22,923 bases of DNA from JACMLD01 sp964245425 (GTDB lineage Bacteria > Bacteroidota > Bacteroidia > Chitinophagales > Chitinophagaceae), in contig CAXTMV010000060.1 in the NCBI GenBank assembly GCA_964245425.1, forward strand, positions 1 to 22,923. The letters run 5' to 3'. The translations under genes were made by a program, and so were the position numbers. Below the pieces are notes generated by a model. It saw nothing but the letters and a program-made list of their open reading frames with translations. It did no database searches and was not told the origin of the DNA. Below, piece after piece: positions 1-8,823 of this stretch; position 1 is the stretch's first letter; each line of letters opens with the position of its first letter.

Positions 1-19
1 CCTGTATAATTAATACGAT

Positions 20-3000
20 TTATAATTTTATGTCGATGCCTGCGGCAAAAGTCCGGGGTTGCGGATAGGCTCCATAATCAACACCGGTATTCAGAATGCC
101 ACCTGGAATTTCCGGATCAAAGCCCGTGTATTTGGTAAGCTTGAAGGCGTTCTTCACCTGTGCATAGATGTGCAGCCGGCTCAACAGTTTATGTGTCATA
201 GAAGCGGGGAAGGTATAGCCCAGCTGCAGGCTCTTGATTTTGATAAAGGATCCGTCTTCCACATACCGGTCTGATACCCGCGCATTGTTATTGGGATCGG
301 TAAAGGAATAGCGCGGGTCTTTGGCATCGTTGGTAGTGCCGGGCCCTGTCCACCTGCCAAGTATGCTCCTGAATTTATTGGTGTAATTGGCATTGCGCTC
401 GTAAGCCCTGTAGATACTATTGCCCTGTGATGCATAGGTAAAGGCATTGAAATCAAAATTCCTGTATGCCAGGGTCAGGTTCCAGCCCATAGTAAATTTC
501 GGGAATGGATTGCCGATATTGGTTTTGTCTTTATCGTCAATAACGCCGTCGCCATTTACATCTGCATAGCGGATATCACCGGGCTGTGCGCCCGCCTGGG
601 TGGGTGCTTTTGCAATATCGCTGGCCGTTTGAAACAAGCCCTGCGTTTTGTATCCGTAAAAATAACCCGGCGCTTGTCCTTTCTCAAAAACAGTTACGGT
701 TTGCGACTGTCCGTTAAAATAACTTCCTCCGTAAATCTTTGCGGTGCCATCGGTATTGGTAGCCGTTACTTTGTTGGTGGAAGTGGTAAAAGTTACCGAT
801 GTACTGAGGTGGAAATCCTTTGTGATGTTATCGTTGAAACCCAGCGTTGCATCGAGGCCTTTGGTACTGGTGGAACCGATATTGGCCGTGGGGATGGGTA
901 CGGTACCCAAGTACAAAGAAGTAGAGGGTGTAAACAACAACCCGTTCACATTTTTCTGGAAATAGTCGGCGTTGAGGGAAAATTTATTATGGAAAAACGT
1001 TACATCAAAACCGGCATTCCATTGCAATTGTCTTTCCCAGGCCAGTGCCGGGTTGGCGGCTGAACCAACGGTGGCCCCTGGGTAAAATACATTGTCGAAC
1101 GTATAACCATTGCTGTTAGCAGTGGGCCCGTAATTGGGTCCGCCGGTGGTGATGCTTACATATTGCGGGCTGGTATTGCCATCGTTACCGGTAGAGCCAT
1201 AACTGCCCCGCAATTTCAGGAAATTAACAAAACCAGCATGAAAAAAATCTTCTTTCGACACTACCCAGCCCAGTGAACCGGAATAGAAATTACCGAATTT
1301 GTTGCTGATGCCAAAGGCATAGGAACCATCACGGCGGGCAGTAAACGAAGCCAGGTATTTTTCCTTGTAATCGTAATTCAGCCGGCCAAAATAAGACAGG
1401 TGGCGGTTGAAGTATTCATAGTAATAGCCAGACAGCGCGTCGGTAGTAGTGGCCGTGTTGGTACCGGTGGCTGCGCTGAAATCGGCAAACTGCCAGGAAT
1501 TAAAAGGTACATCCTGGCGGGAAGCACCGGCGGCGTTGCCCGATGACCTGGCCACAGAGATACCGGCTACCACATCAAAATGATGGTCTTGCAGCACATT
1601 TACATTGTAATTGGCAAATGTTTCCCAGGTATAGCTCAGGTTGCTGTTCTTATCGTGGCTCACAGAATTGTGTTTGCCCGTAACCGTTGAACCATCGGCA
1701 TTCATTGAGTTGTCTACATTAAGCGGGCCGTAAAACACCAGCGGATTGAAAGACTTATCGTTGTTATCATACTTGGTATAGCCAAAGCGGGAGCTTAGTT
1801 TCAGGTTTTTCAATACATCATACTGTAATTCGCCTTTGCCATACAGCTTAAACCCTACATTCTTATTATAGGTGTTATCCAGTTTGGTCAGCGGGTTGTA
1901 TACTTCAGACAACAGTAGATTACTGAAACCGTATTTGCCCGGCGTATTGGTAACCGTATTGTAAACGGGCACCGTGGGGGCAAAGTTGAGGGCGCTGCCG
2001 ATGATTCTGTTGAACGAATTTTCCTGTATGCCTCTGGCATTGAGCACCACGCCGGTAGTATTCAAAATAAATTTCAGTTTGGGTGCCAGGTCAAAGCTCA
2101 GGTTAGCGGTAAAAGTGCCCCTGGTATAATCAGACTTGTCCATTCCGCCAACGATGCCACCCTGGTTCAGGTAAGCGGCCGATAAAAAATAAGACATCTT
2201 ATCGCTGCCACCCCTGGCAGCCATATTGTAAGACTGAATAGGCGCTATTTTAAATACCTGGTCCTGCCAGTTGGTACCTACCCCCAAAGCAGAAAGATTA
2301 GGGAATACAATATTACCGCCGGAACTGGTACTGCCTTCGTTTATAATAGCGCCATATTCGGTGGCATTCAGCACGCCGATGGTATTCATGACTTTCTGCA
2401 GGCCATAATTGGCGCTGGCAGTAATTTCTGCCTGCTGGTTTTTTCTACCTGATTTGGTAGTAACCACAATAACGCCGTTACCGCCTTTTACCCCATAAAT
2501 GGAAGTGGTGGCGGCATCCTTTAAAATATTGATGGATTCAATATCGCTGGCGCTGATGGAATTGAAATCGACCAGTGTTTGTGGTACGCCATCAATAATG
2601 ACCGTTGGGTCAGCGCCCGCATAAGAGGGTATGCCCCTGATCAGTACCGTGGGCGATGAACCGGGTGAGCCACCTTGGATCACATTAACGCCCGATGCGC
2701 GCCCCTGTATGGCTTCTTCCACCCGTACCGCATTCACCTTCTCGATATCAGCGCTTTTAATAGTAGAAATGGCACCCGATACCTTTGTTATTTTTTGCGT
2801 ACCATACCCTACTACCACTACATCGTTCAGCGTGCTGGTATTGGTTTCCAACGCAAAGTTTTGGGTTCCCGCGCCCTGGATAACCTGTTCAATATTGTTC
2901 ATGCCGATGAACGATACCAGCAGGGTTTTTCCTTTTGGTACATTGATACTAAAATTACCCGTGCTGCCGGTAACTGTACTAATATGGGTCCCTTTTACCG

Positions 3001-3139
3001 TAAGGGTGGCGCCGGCCAATGCCTCCCCGGTTGTTTTGTTGATAACCCTACCCTGAACCGGAAGATTTTGCGCCTGGGCCGGTAACAGAAAGCCCAGCAG
3101 CAAAACCATCCCCAGGCAAAACCTGATCTTTACTTTCAT
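20..3139 (-). CDS. SusC/RagA-family TonB-dependent outer-membrane receptor
   Basis: Outer-membrane active transporter that would import an oligosaccharide or other nutrient with a SusD-type surface lipoprotein, powered by TonB/ExbBD. The 1039-residue product has a signal peptide ending near LLPAQAQ, then a carboxypeptidase-regulatory-like beta domain (about residues 28-90, GRVINKTTGEALAGATLTVKG). The plug follows, with the SusC signature DVVVVGYGTQK, then GRASGVNV and VLIRGIPSY. The rest is a long beta-barrel including the SusC-typical DVNGDGVIDDKDK loop. Length is normal for SusC. An upstream in-frame ATG at 3175 would add 12 residues before the signal peptide, so 3139 is preferred. No STN domain is seen, so a FecI/FecR-type partner is not suggested. 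SusD would be expected just downstream, beyond the left edge. It is divergent from the membrane regulator at 3591. Substrate cannot be told from sequence. Confidence 0.95.
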   Translation of the reverse strand: MKVKIRFCLGMVLLLGFLLPAQAQNLPVQGRVINKTTGEALAGATLTVKGTHISTVTGSTGNFSINVPKGKTLLVSFIGMNNIEQVIQGAGTQNFALETNTSTLNDVVVVGYGTQKITKVSGAISTIKSADIEKVNAVRVEEAIQGRASGVNVIQGGSPGSSPTVLIRGIPSYAGADPTVIIDGVPQTLVDFNSISASDIESINILKDAATTSIYGVKGGNGVIVVTTKSGRKNQQAEITASANYGLQKVMNTIGVLNATEYGAIINEGSTSSGGNIVFPNLSALGVGTNWQDQVFKIAPIQSYNMAARGGSDKMSYFLSAAYLNQGGIVGGMDKSDYTRGTFTANLSFDLAPKLKFILNTTGVVLNARGIQENSFNRIIGSALNFAPTVPVYNTVTNTPGKYGFSNLLLSEVYNPLTKLDNTYNKNVGFKLYGKGELQYDVLKNLKLSSRFGYTKYDNNDKSFNPLVFYGPLNVDNSMNADGSTVTGKHNSVSHDKNSNLSYTWETFANYNVNVLQDHHFDVVAGISVARSSGNAAGASRQDVPFNSWQFADFSAATGTNTATTTDALSGYYYEYFNRHLSYFGRLNYDYKEKYLASFTARRDGSYAFGISNKFGNFYSGSLGWVVSKEDFFHAGFVNFLKLRGSYGSTGNDGNTSPQYVSITTGGPNYGPTANSNGYTFDNVFYPGATVGSAANPALAWERQLQWNAGFDVTFFHNKFSLNADYFQKNVNGLLFTPSTSLYLGTVPIPTANIGSTSTKGLDATLGFNDNITKDFHLSTSVTFTTSTNKVTATNTDGTAKIYGGSYFNGQSQTVTVFEKGQAPGYFYGYKTQGLFQTASDIAKAPTQAGAQPGDIRYADVNGDGVIDDKDKTNIGNPFPKFTMGWNLTLAYRNFDFNAFTYASQGNSIYRAYERNANYTNKFRSILGRWTGPGTTNDAKDPRYSFTDPNNNARVSDRYVEDGSFIKIKSLQLGYTFPASMTHKLLSRLHIYAQVKNAFKLTKYTGFDPEIPGGILNTGVDYGAYPQPRTFAAGIDIKL

Positions 3140-3590
3140 ATGCAAGTGATTAAATTGGTTGAAAAATAAAAACATTCAATGCCATAATGGTATTTGTATA
3201 AATGGTAAAATAGGCCGGTATAAAATCCAGCCGGCAATATCAATCATGATAAAAGCGGTACCTATTACCTGAATAATTGCTGCTTGCTGTAAGCAGCGCC
3301 GGAGAAAGGTGCCCGGCAAATAGGAGTAGATAAATTAAAATACCAGCATACTGGCGACTGGGGCTGTTTGCAGGCGGCAAACCGGCTCTGTTCTTACCCA
3401 TGAAAATGATTGGACACATAGCAAGCAATTTTATAATTTTTCTTAAGCAAAAAAAAGAATCATATAGCGGGGATAAAACTAACTTCCTTTTAACTGACCC
3501 GGAAATATTTTACCACATCACTACTACTACGACATAAATTAGCCTTATATTTAGCTTCATTTTACTACATCAGTACTACATCTGAAAATA
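3140..3590. promoter_or_regulatory. Divergent intergenic region between receptor and regulator
   Basis: About 450 bases without a credible gene separate the two divergent start codons, so both promoters must lie here. Visible structures are a perfect 7-bp hairpin (GCTGCTT at 3279-3285, AAGCAGC at 3291-3297), a small GCCGG/CCGGC hairpin (3214-3218/3231-3235), and a near-perfect direct repeat close to the regulator start. TATATTTA at 3546-3553 matches seven of eight positions of the Bacteroidota -7 box TAnnTTTG on the plus strand, but I found no convincing -33 element, so the transcription starts are not assigned. Confidence 0.5.
3508..3579. repeat. 20-bp direct repeat pair, possible operator
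   Basis: TTTTACCACATCACTACTAC at 3508-3527 recurs as TTTTACTACATCAGTACTAC at 3560-3579, matching at 18 of 20 positions; the preceding base is A in both. The start-to-start distance is 52 bp, close to five helical turns, so both copies would face the same side of the DNA. The second copy ends 11 bp before the regulator's ATG. Seen directly; that it binds the neighbouring LuxR-type HTH protein is inference. Confidence 0.6.
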
Positions 3591-6560
3591 ATGCTGCCTA
3601 TTTTTCCCGGACGTATGATAAAAAACTTACTATTGTTCGTAATGGTTTTCTTATATGCCGGTAAAGGGCTAGGCCAGTCGTTTATAGGGCAAAGGGAAAT
3701 CCTTAATTTTAACAAGCAGGTATACAATGCGGGCAAACAGAACTGGAATATCAGGCAGGACAAACAGGGACGTGTCTATTTTGCCAATAATGAAGGCGTG
3801 CTTACTTACGACGGTACTTTCTGGCGGTTATATCCCCTGCCCAATAAAACCATCGTATGGTCTATCTGTTTCGGAAAAGACGATCGTCTTTATGTAGGCG
3901 GCCAGGATGAAATAGGCTATTTTTCTCCCGACAAAAATGGCAATCTGTCATACCACTCACTTAAAGACCTGATAGAAGAAAGCGACCAGAAATTTGCGGA
4001 TATCTGGAATATCGTAGCTGTTGGCAACGATGTTTTTTTCAGATCCGATACCAGGCTGTTCCGGTACCATAATAATAGCATCACGGTATACCAGCCCTGG
4101 CAGGCCTGGGTATTTTTAGGTATGCACCAGCATGATCTGCTGGCGCACGACGAAGAAAAAGGCCTGCTCGTATACCGGGCAGGCAGATGGGAATCGTTTA
4201 TCAAAAAGAGCAGTCTGCCAGAGGGCTTCTACATCACCTCGCTGACGCCTTTTGGCAGCAGTAGCCTTGTCAGCACTTCAAAAAACGGTCTTTTTTTACT
4301 GAAAGGAGATTCGTTGCAGCCTTTTGCTCTGCAAGGCATGCCCATTAATGCCCTGCAGCATTTTACCAGTTCCGTACAGATTGATGCGGACAATTATTTA
4401 ATCGGAACCTATACCAATGGCTTTTACCATGTAGACAGCAGCGGCCATATCATCCAGCATTTTACAAAGGAACAGGGATTGCAGAACAGCAATGTAAAAT
4501 GCATTTTTGCAGACAACAACCATAATATCTGGCTGGGGCTCGACAATGGCATCGATTTTATTCCTTTTGTAAATGCCGTCAAGCACATCAACCCGCCTGC
4601 ATTTAACGATGCGGGTGGATATGCTTCCGTCGTTTATCACAACAACCTGTATTTTGCGATGTCGAACGGTATCTATACTTTGCCGCTCGAGCTTAGCAAA
4701 GACCTGAGCAATATAAAGAATGCCATTAGAACGGTGGCTGAAGGGCAGTCCTGGCAACTGGCCGTTATCAACAACCGCCTGCTGGCAGGAAAAGAAGACG
4801 GCGTTTTCCGTATAACAGATGGCGTGCTGGTGCCCCTTGACCGATCGACCGGTTACTGGATATTTCAGCCAATGCCAGGCAAGGACTCGTTGATTGCCGC
4901 CGGTAATTACCAGGGCGTAAAACTCTTTGAAGAGAAAAATGGTGTGTTCACCGCCAAGAGCGCCATCCCCAACCTGAATACATCTGCCCGCTTTCTGTCG
5001 GTTGACAGTGCAGAACAGGCCATATGGGTATCTCATCCCTACAGGGGCGTGTATAGAATAAACATGGCCGGCAATGGCAACAGCATAAAATTATATGCCC
5101 AGGCCAATGGCCTCCCTTCTACCCTGAACAACCATGTATATACGATAAGACAGCATATCGTTATTGCAACGGAGAAAGGCATCTACCGGTACAATGCGGC
5201 CACCGATCGCTTTGTACCCGACGCCTTTTACAAGCCTATTTTTGATACACTGAGTGTTCGTTATTTAAAAGAAGACCCGGAAGGTAATATATGGTTTGTA
5301 CATGAGAAAGCAACCGGAGTGGTTGATTTTAGCGAAGGGGGCGATCATCCGCAGATCATTTACCTGCCAGAATTAAAAGGACGGATTCTCAGCGGGTTCG
5401 AGAATATCTACCCCATCAACAAGAACAATATACTGGTGGGAGGTGAACAGGGTTTTTATCATATCAATTATGAAACATACAAACAAAACATACGCCCCCT
5501 GCGGATATTCATCAGAACGGTGAAAGCCAGGAATGAAGAAGAGAAGCTGGTGTTCGGCGGATATTTTGGCCAGGCAAATGCAGACAGCGAGCAATCGCAA
5601 AAGGACATCCCTTCGCTGAGCTATCACTGGAATTCCTTTCATTTTGAGTATGCTTCGCCTTTTTTTGAACAGCAGTCTAACCTTGAGTACAGTTGTTACC
5701 TGGAAGGCTTTGACCGGAACTGGTCTGAATGGACAAAGAAAACAGAAAAGGATTATACCAACCTGCCGGCCGGCTCGTACCGGTTCAACATCAAATCGAG
5801 GAACAATTTAAATACAGAATCGCCGGTTTGCAGCTATGCATTTCGTATACAACCACCCTGGTATAATAATGTCTGGGCCTGGTGCGTCTATGCCATCGTT
5901 TTTATCCTGTTGCTGTACTGGCTGTACAAACAACAGGAAAAAAATATTCACGCAAAGCAGGAAAAAAAATTATTGGAAGAAAGAAAAAAAAACGAAGAAG
6001 AACAGCGGAACATTGCTTACCTGCACCAGCTGGCGCTGGAAAAATCCGGAAAAGAACTGGCGCAATTGAAGAATGAAAAGCTGGAGTCCGAAATTGAATA
6101 TAAAAATGCAGAGCTGGCGGCCACTGCGATGAACCTGGTACAGAAAAGAGAATTCCTGGTAAAAATCAAGGACGGACTGAACAAGATAAACCAGCTGAAT
6201 AAATCCGGCAAGGAAGCCATTGAGCCATCGGAACTGAAGAAAATTGTTCGGTCTTTGTCGGAAGAAGAGAACCTGGGCGATGAATGGGAGCAGTTTTCCA
6301 TTCATTTCAACAAGGTGCACAGTGATTTTTTGGTGGTGATAAAAGAAAAATATCCCGATTTAAAAGCGCATGAACTGAAGCTCTGCGCCTACCTGCGCAT
6401 GAATTTATCCAGCAAAGAGATAGCCCACCTGATGAGTATTTCGGTAAGGGGGGTTGAAATAAGCCGCTACCGCCTGCGGAAAAAATTACAGCTGCCAACA
6501 GATGTCAACCTGTTCCAGTTCCTGTTTGATTTGGAAAGCGCAGAGAGGAAGAAGTCTTAA
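3591..6560 (+). CDS. Membrane-spanning one-component regulator: periplasmic propeller, Y_Y_Y domain, LuxR-type HTH
   Basis: Predicted transmembrane transcription regulator of 989 residues. A signal peptide (to about residue 29, GKGLGQ) leads into a long periplasmic part with two-component-regulator-propeller-like repeats (for example QDKQGRVYFANNEGVLTYDG and DNNHNIWLGLDNGIDFI). A Y_Y_Y-type beta domain follows at about 675-750 (FEYASPFFEQQSNLEYSCYL), then one transmembrane helix at about 758-780 and a charged coiled coil at about 781-870. A C-terminal LuxR/GerE-like HTH lies at about 920-980 (LSSKEIAHLMSISVRGVEIS). No HisKA or HATPase motifs (H-box, N, G1, G2) are present, so it is not a hybrid two-component system. 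Its divergent position suggests it controls the SusC-like receptor and probably itself; ligand sensing in the periplasm is inferred. An alternative start at 3615 would also leave a signal peptide. Confidence 0.88.
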   Translation: MLPIFPGRMIKNLLLFVMVFLYAGKGLGQSFIGQREILNFNKQVYNAGKQNWNIRQDKQGRVYFANNEGVLTYDGTFWRLYPLPNKTIVWSICFGKDDRLYVGGQDEIGYFSPDKNGNLSYHSLKDLIEESDQKFADIWNIVAVGNDVFFRSDTRLFRYHNNSITVYQPWQAWVFLGMHQHDLLAHDEEKGLLVYRAGRWESFIKKSSLPEGFYITSLTPFGSSSLVSTSKNGLFLLKGDSLQPFALQGMPINALQHFTSSVQIDADNYLIGTYTNGFYHVDSSGHIIQHFTKEQGLQNSNVKCIFADNNHNIWLGLDNGIDFIPFVNAVKHINPPAFNDAGGYASVVYHNNLYFAMSNGIYTLPLELSKDLSNIKNAIRTVAEGQSWQLAVINNRLLAGKEDGVFRITDGVLVPLDRSTGYWIFQPMPGKDSLIAAGNYQGVKLFEEKNGVFTAKSAIPNLNTSARFLSVDSAEQAIWVSHPYRGVYRINMAGNGNSIKLYAQANGLPSTLNNHVYTIRQHIVIATEKGIYRYNAATDRFVPDAFYKPIFDTLSVRYLKEDPEGNIWFVHEKATGVVDFSEGGDHPQIIYLPELKGRILSGFENIYPINKNNILVGGEQGFYHINYETYKQNIRPLRIFIRTVKARNEEEKLVFGGYFGQANADSEQSQKDIPSLSYHWNSFHFEYASPFFEQQSNLEYSCYLEGFDRNWSEWTKKTEKDYTNLPAGSYRFNIKSRNNLNTESPVCSYAFRIQPPWYNNVWAWCVYAIVFILLLYWLYKQQEKNIHAKQEKKLLEERKKNEEEQRNIAYLHQLALEKSGKELAQLKNEKLESEIEYKNAELAATAMNLVQKREFLVKIKDGLNKINQLNKSGKEAIEPSELKKIVRSLSEEENLGDEWEQFSIHFNKVHSDFLVVIKEKYPDLKAHELKLCAYLRMNLSSKEIAHLMSISVRGVEISRYRLRKKLQLPTDVNLFQFLFDLESAERKKS

Positions 6561-6562
6561 GT

Positions 6563-6598
6563 GGTAAGTAGACAGTCTTACCTTCTTTTTTTTTGTTT
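6563..6598 (+). terminator. Intrinsic terminator of the regulator gene
   Basis: GGTAAG (6563-6568) pairs perfectly with CTTACC (6577-6582) around an 8-base loop and is followed at once by a T-rich run to about 6594. It lies two bases after the regulator's stop codon. Confidence 0.88.
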
Positions 6599-6635
6599 TA
6601 GCATTGCAGCAGCGGCATAAATAGATTATGGTCAC

Positions 6636-6780
6636 AACCGATCAATCCTGAAAGTGATCAATACTGGAAGCTATCAATCCTGAAAGCGATCCAATCCTGA
6701 AAGGATTGAATGTTAATAGCCCCGGGTACAACCCGGGTACGCAATGGTTGCAATAAAAACCCTGAAGGGGTTAAAGATCG
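6636..6780. repeat. REP-like palindrome cluster with 16-bp tandem repeats
   Basis: The left half holds a 16-bp unit repeated in tandem: ATCAATCCTGAAAGTG (6641-6656), ATCAATACTGGAAGCT (6657-6672), ATCAATCCTGAAAGCG (6673-6688), then a fourth, modified copy that closes into a hairpin, CAATCC-TGAAA-GGATTG (6692-6708). After it come CCCGGGT-ACA-ACCCGGG (6721-6737), GCAA-TGG-TTGC (6741-6751) and AACCC-TGAAG-GGGTT (6758-6772). From general recollection, hairpins of the form CCTGAAGGG and CCCGGGT..ACCCGGG are dispersed intergenic elements in Bacteroidota genomes; this is not checked here. The remainder of the 6599-6914 gap shows no credible gene. Confidence 0.7.
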
Positions 6781-6914
6781 AGCTGGGCAAGTCTACAGTA
6801 GCGAGGAATACCATGACCCTCGTTTCAGCTCAGGTAATTACTATAGCACCTGTCTGGTTACCATTCGCCTGCTGTCGAAAAAAATGTGAAAAAAAATGTT
6901 CGCACACGCAGATC

Positions 6915-8687
6915 TTATTTATCATAAAACTTCCAGCTGGTTTTGAAATCCCTGGTTAGTGGCTGATTGGTCAGGATAGCGCGCAACATTTCTATCGGCA
7001 GGCTGTTCTCATGTAAAATTGCATCGTGGTATTGCTTATTCGTCATCTGGTGGTTGCCCACCATTTCCTTTTCCAGCGCCCTGAATTGCAGGCCGCCGAT
7101 CATATAAGCAATCTGGTACAGCGGTCCGTAGCCGCCGGTAAAGGATCGGCGTACCTCCCCTTCTGCATTGGCCCGCTCATGCCCTACCCGGTCTACCAGG
7201 AAGTCGATGCATTGCTGGGGTGTCCACTTGCCCAGGTGATAATTGAGGGAGAACAATATCCTGGCACAGCGGTGCATCCGCCAGAAAAGCATCCCTATTT
7301 TTTCTTCCGGTGTGCGGGGAAATTTCAAATCCCATAAGACCATTTCCCAATACAATGAATTGCCTTCTACCCAGAAAGGCGTATCAAAGTGGCGGTAGGT
7401 TTTATACCGCTCATTCATATATTGCTGCAGGTGATGACCCGCAATCAGTTCGTGGTGTACGGTGGCCCTTGAAAAGTTCGGGTTATTGCCGCGCATGCTC
7501 ATCATCTTTTCCTCATAGGTCATCGTATTGGTGGGGTAAGAAATGATCAAGGATTCACCCCCCAGGAAAAAAGGACTTACGCGCTGGCGTTCGGGCGACA
7601 TCATCTGCATGCGCCAGGTTTCTTCTGCTTCCGCCGGAATGGTTACCAGGTCGTGCTGCTTTAAAAAATCAACCGATTGCTGGTACAGGTTATACATGGC
7701 TTCCGGTTGTTGGCCGGGTTCTACATAGGTATTCTTTACTTTTTCGAGTGCCGCTTTCCAGTTGTCGCCGAAACCCATCTCATGCGAGGCTTTCAACATT
7801 TCCGCATCACACCAGGCGAATTCTTTATTGGCAATGGCCACCAGGTCTTCAGGGGTATAAGGTATAAATTCCAGTTGCAGCTGGCGCACCAGTTCTGCCT
7901 GCCCGATAGGGTGCCCGATGATACCACTGCCATCGTCTTTTTGCGCAGTGGTTAAGCGCCCTTTCTTTTTGAGTGCAGCCGCATACAGATTCAGCAGGCT
8001 GTCGGTTGCTGTATAGGTTTTTGGCACCCACCAGGTAAACAGGGGGTCGTAACCGTTATAAAAGCCATAATAATTTTTCAACACACCCTGCAGGGCTTTC
8101 ACTGTTTCCGCGGCATAAGCAGCCTGCCGCATGTCCATGCTGTCAGTCGTTGCCATGTTTTTAATGGCTGCACTGATTTGTTTGTTGATATCGTTCAGCT
8201 GCCGGGCCACGTTGGCGCCGTCAACCGCTTTTCCGCGGCGCCTTGTTTTCTGAAAGGCATAGATACTGTCTGAAAAAGGCGCGTACTTTGCAATGTCTCC
8301 GTACAATTGCTGCTCCTGCTGCAACTGGTACGCTTCGTCTTCCAGGTTACGCTTGAAAAGCAGGTAGTCTACTTTGCCGTTTACATTCATGTGCTCAAAA
8401 GGCAATTGTTTTATCTGCTGCAGGTATTCCCGGATCAGTTGCTGACGGCGATCCCTTCTGTCGGGCGAATTATAATCACTGCCGGACCGCCGCCACCAGT
8501 CGTCGTCTGACCCGCCGGTAGCATAAAAACGCAGGATGCTTTCTTTATCAGCATCGTACTTGATCATGATATCGGCCATTTCGCTGGTCTGTGCATACAG
8601 GCCTGTGCTGGCGTTTGTCTGTGCCGGGCAACGGCAAACGAATAACAAAAAGACGCTGGCAATAAGAATGGAAAACTTTTTTTTCAT
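6915..8687 (-). CDS. Secreted DUF885 family protein (metallopeptidase-like)
   Basis: A 590-residue product of the DUF885 family, whose members are mostly uncharacterised but carry a zinc-peptidase-like motif. An N-terminal signal peptide (MKKKFSILIASVFLLFVCRCPAQ) sends it to the periplasm or beyond. The key motif HHELIAGHHLQQYM lies near residues 405-415, with a downstream HERANAEGEVRRSFTGGYGP segment typical of the family's C-terminal part. The frame stays open back to 8885, but the added 66 residues look non-coding and precede an ideal signal peptide, so 8687 is preferred; ATAATAAAC before the ATG is a plausible A-rich Bacteroidota start context. It follows the GH127-like gene by 136 bases on the same strand and may be co-transcribed. 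Substrate is unknown; cleavage of peptides or esters would be guesswork. Confidence 0.88.
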   Translation of the reverse strand: MKKKFSILIASVFLLFVCRCPAQTNASTGLYAQTSEMADIMIKYDADKESILRFYATGGSDDDWWRRSGSDYNSPDRRDRRQQLIREYLQQIKQLPFEHMNVNGKVDYLLFKRNLEDEAYQLQQEQQLYGDIAKYAPFSDSIYAFQKTRRRGKAVDGANVARQLNDINKQISAAIKNMATTDSMDMRQAAYAAETVKALQGVLKNYYGFYNGYDPLFTWWVPKTYTATDSLLNLYAAALKKKGRLTTAQKDDGSGIIGHPIGQAELVRQLQLEFIPYTPEDLVAIANKEFAWCDAEMLKASHEMGFGDNWKAALEKVKNTYVEPGQQPEAMYNLYQQSVDFLKQHDLVTIPAEAEETWRMQMMSPERQRVSPFFLGGESLIISYPTNTMTYEEKMMSMRGNNPNFSRATVHHELIAGHHLQQYMNERYKTYRHFDTPFWVEGNSLYWEMVLWDLKFPRTPEEKIGMLFWRMHRCARILFSLNYHLGKWTPQQCIDFLVDRVGHERANAEGEVRRSFTGGYGPLYQIAYMIGGLQFRALEKEMVGNHQMTNKQYHDAILHENSLPIEMLRAILTNQPLTRDFKTSWKFYDK

Positions 8688-8823
8688 GTTTATTATAGTG
8701 AAGATTTGGGGCGCTGTAAGGCGAAAGGTATACGGTTTAGGGCGAAGATCATCTGCGTTGAAATCAGCGACTGGTATCTCATGCCTCCCGACGAATGTTT
8801 CATGCCGCACGGTGAAAGCAACT

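Noticed and set aside
3240..3428. 62-codon minus-strand frame in the divergent promoter region
   Set aside because: It covers a hairpin in the control region and has no protein-like features.
4398..5036. 212-codon antisense open frame
   Set aside because: It lies fully within the regulator on the opposite strand and shows no recognisable domain.
3591..6560. Hybrid two-component histidine kinase
   Set aside because: No phospho-accepting histidine box, ATP-binding N/G boxes or receiver domain are present between the membrane helix and the HTH.
6641..6708. Possible mini CRISPR array
   Set aside because: The 16-bp units abut with no spacers between them and no cas gene is present.
6900..6912. 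Terminator after the DUF885 gene
   Set aside because: Two T-runs occur on the minus strand past the stop, but no convincing stem precedes them.
6744..6959. 71-codon plus-strand frame
   Set aside because: It begins inside the repeat hairpins and runs into the antisense end of the DUF885 gene.
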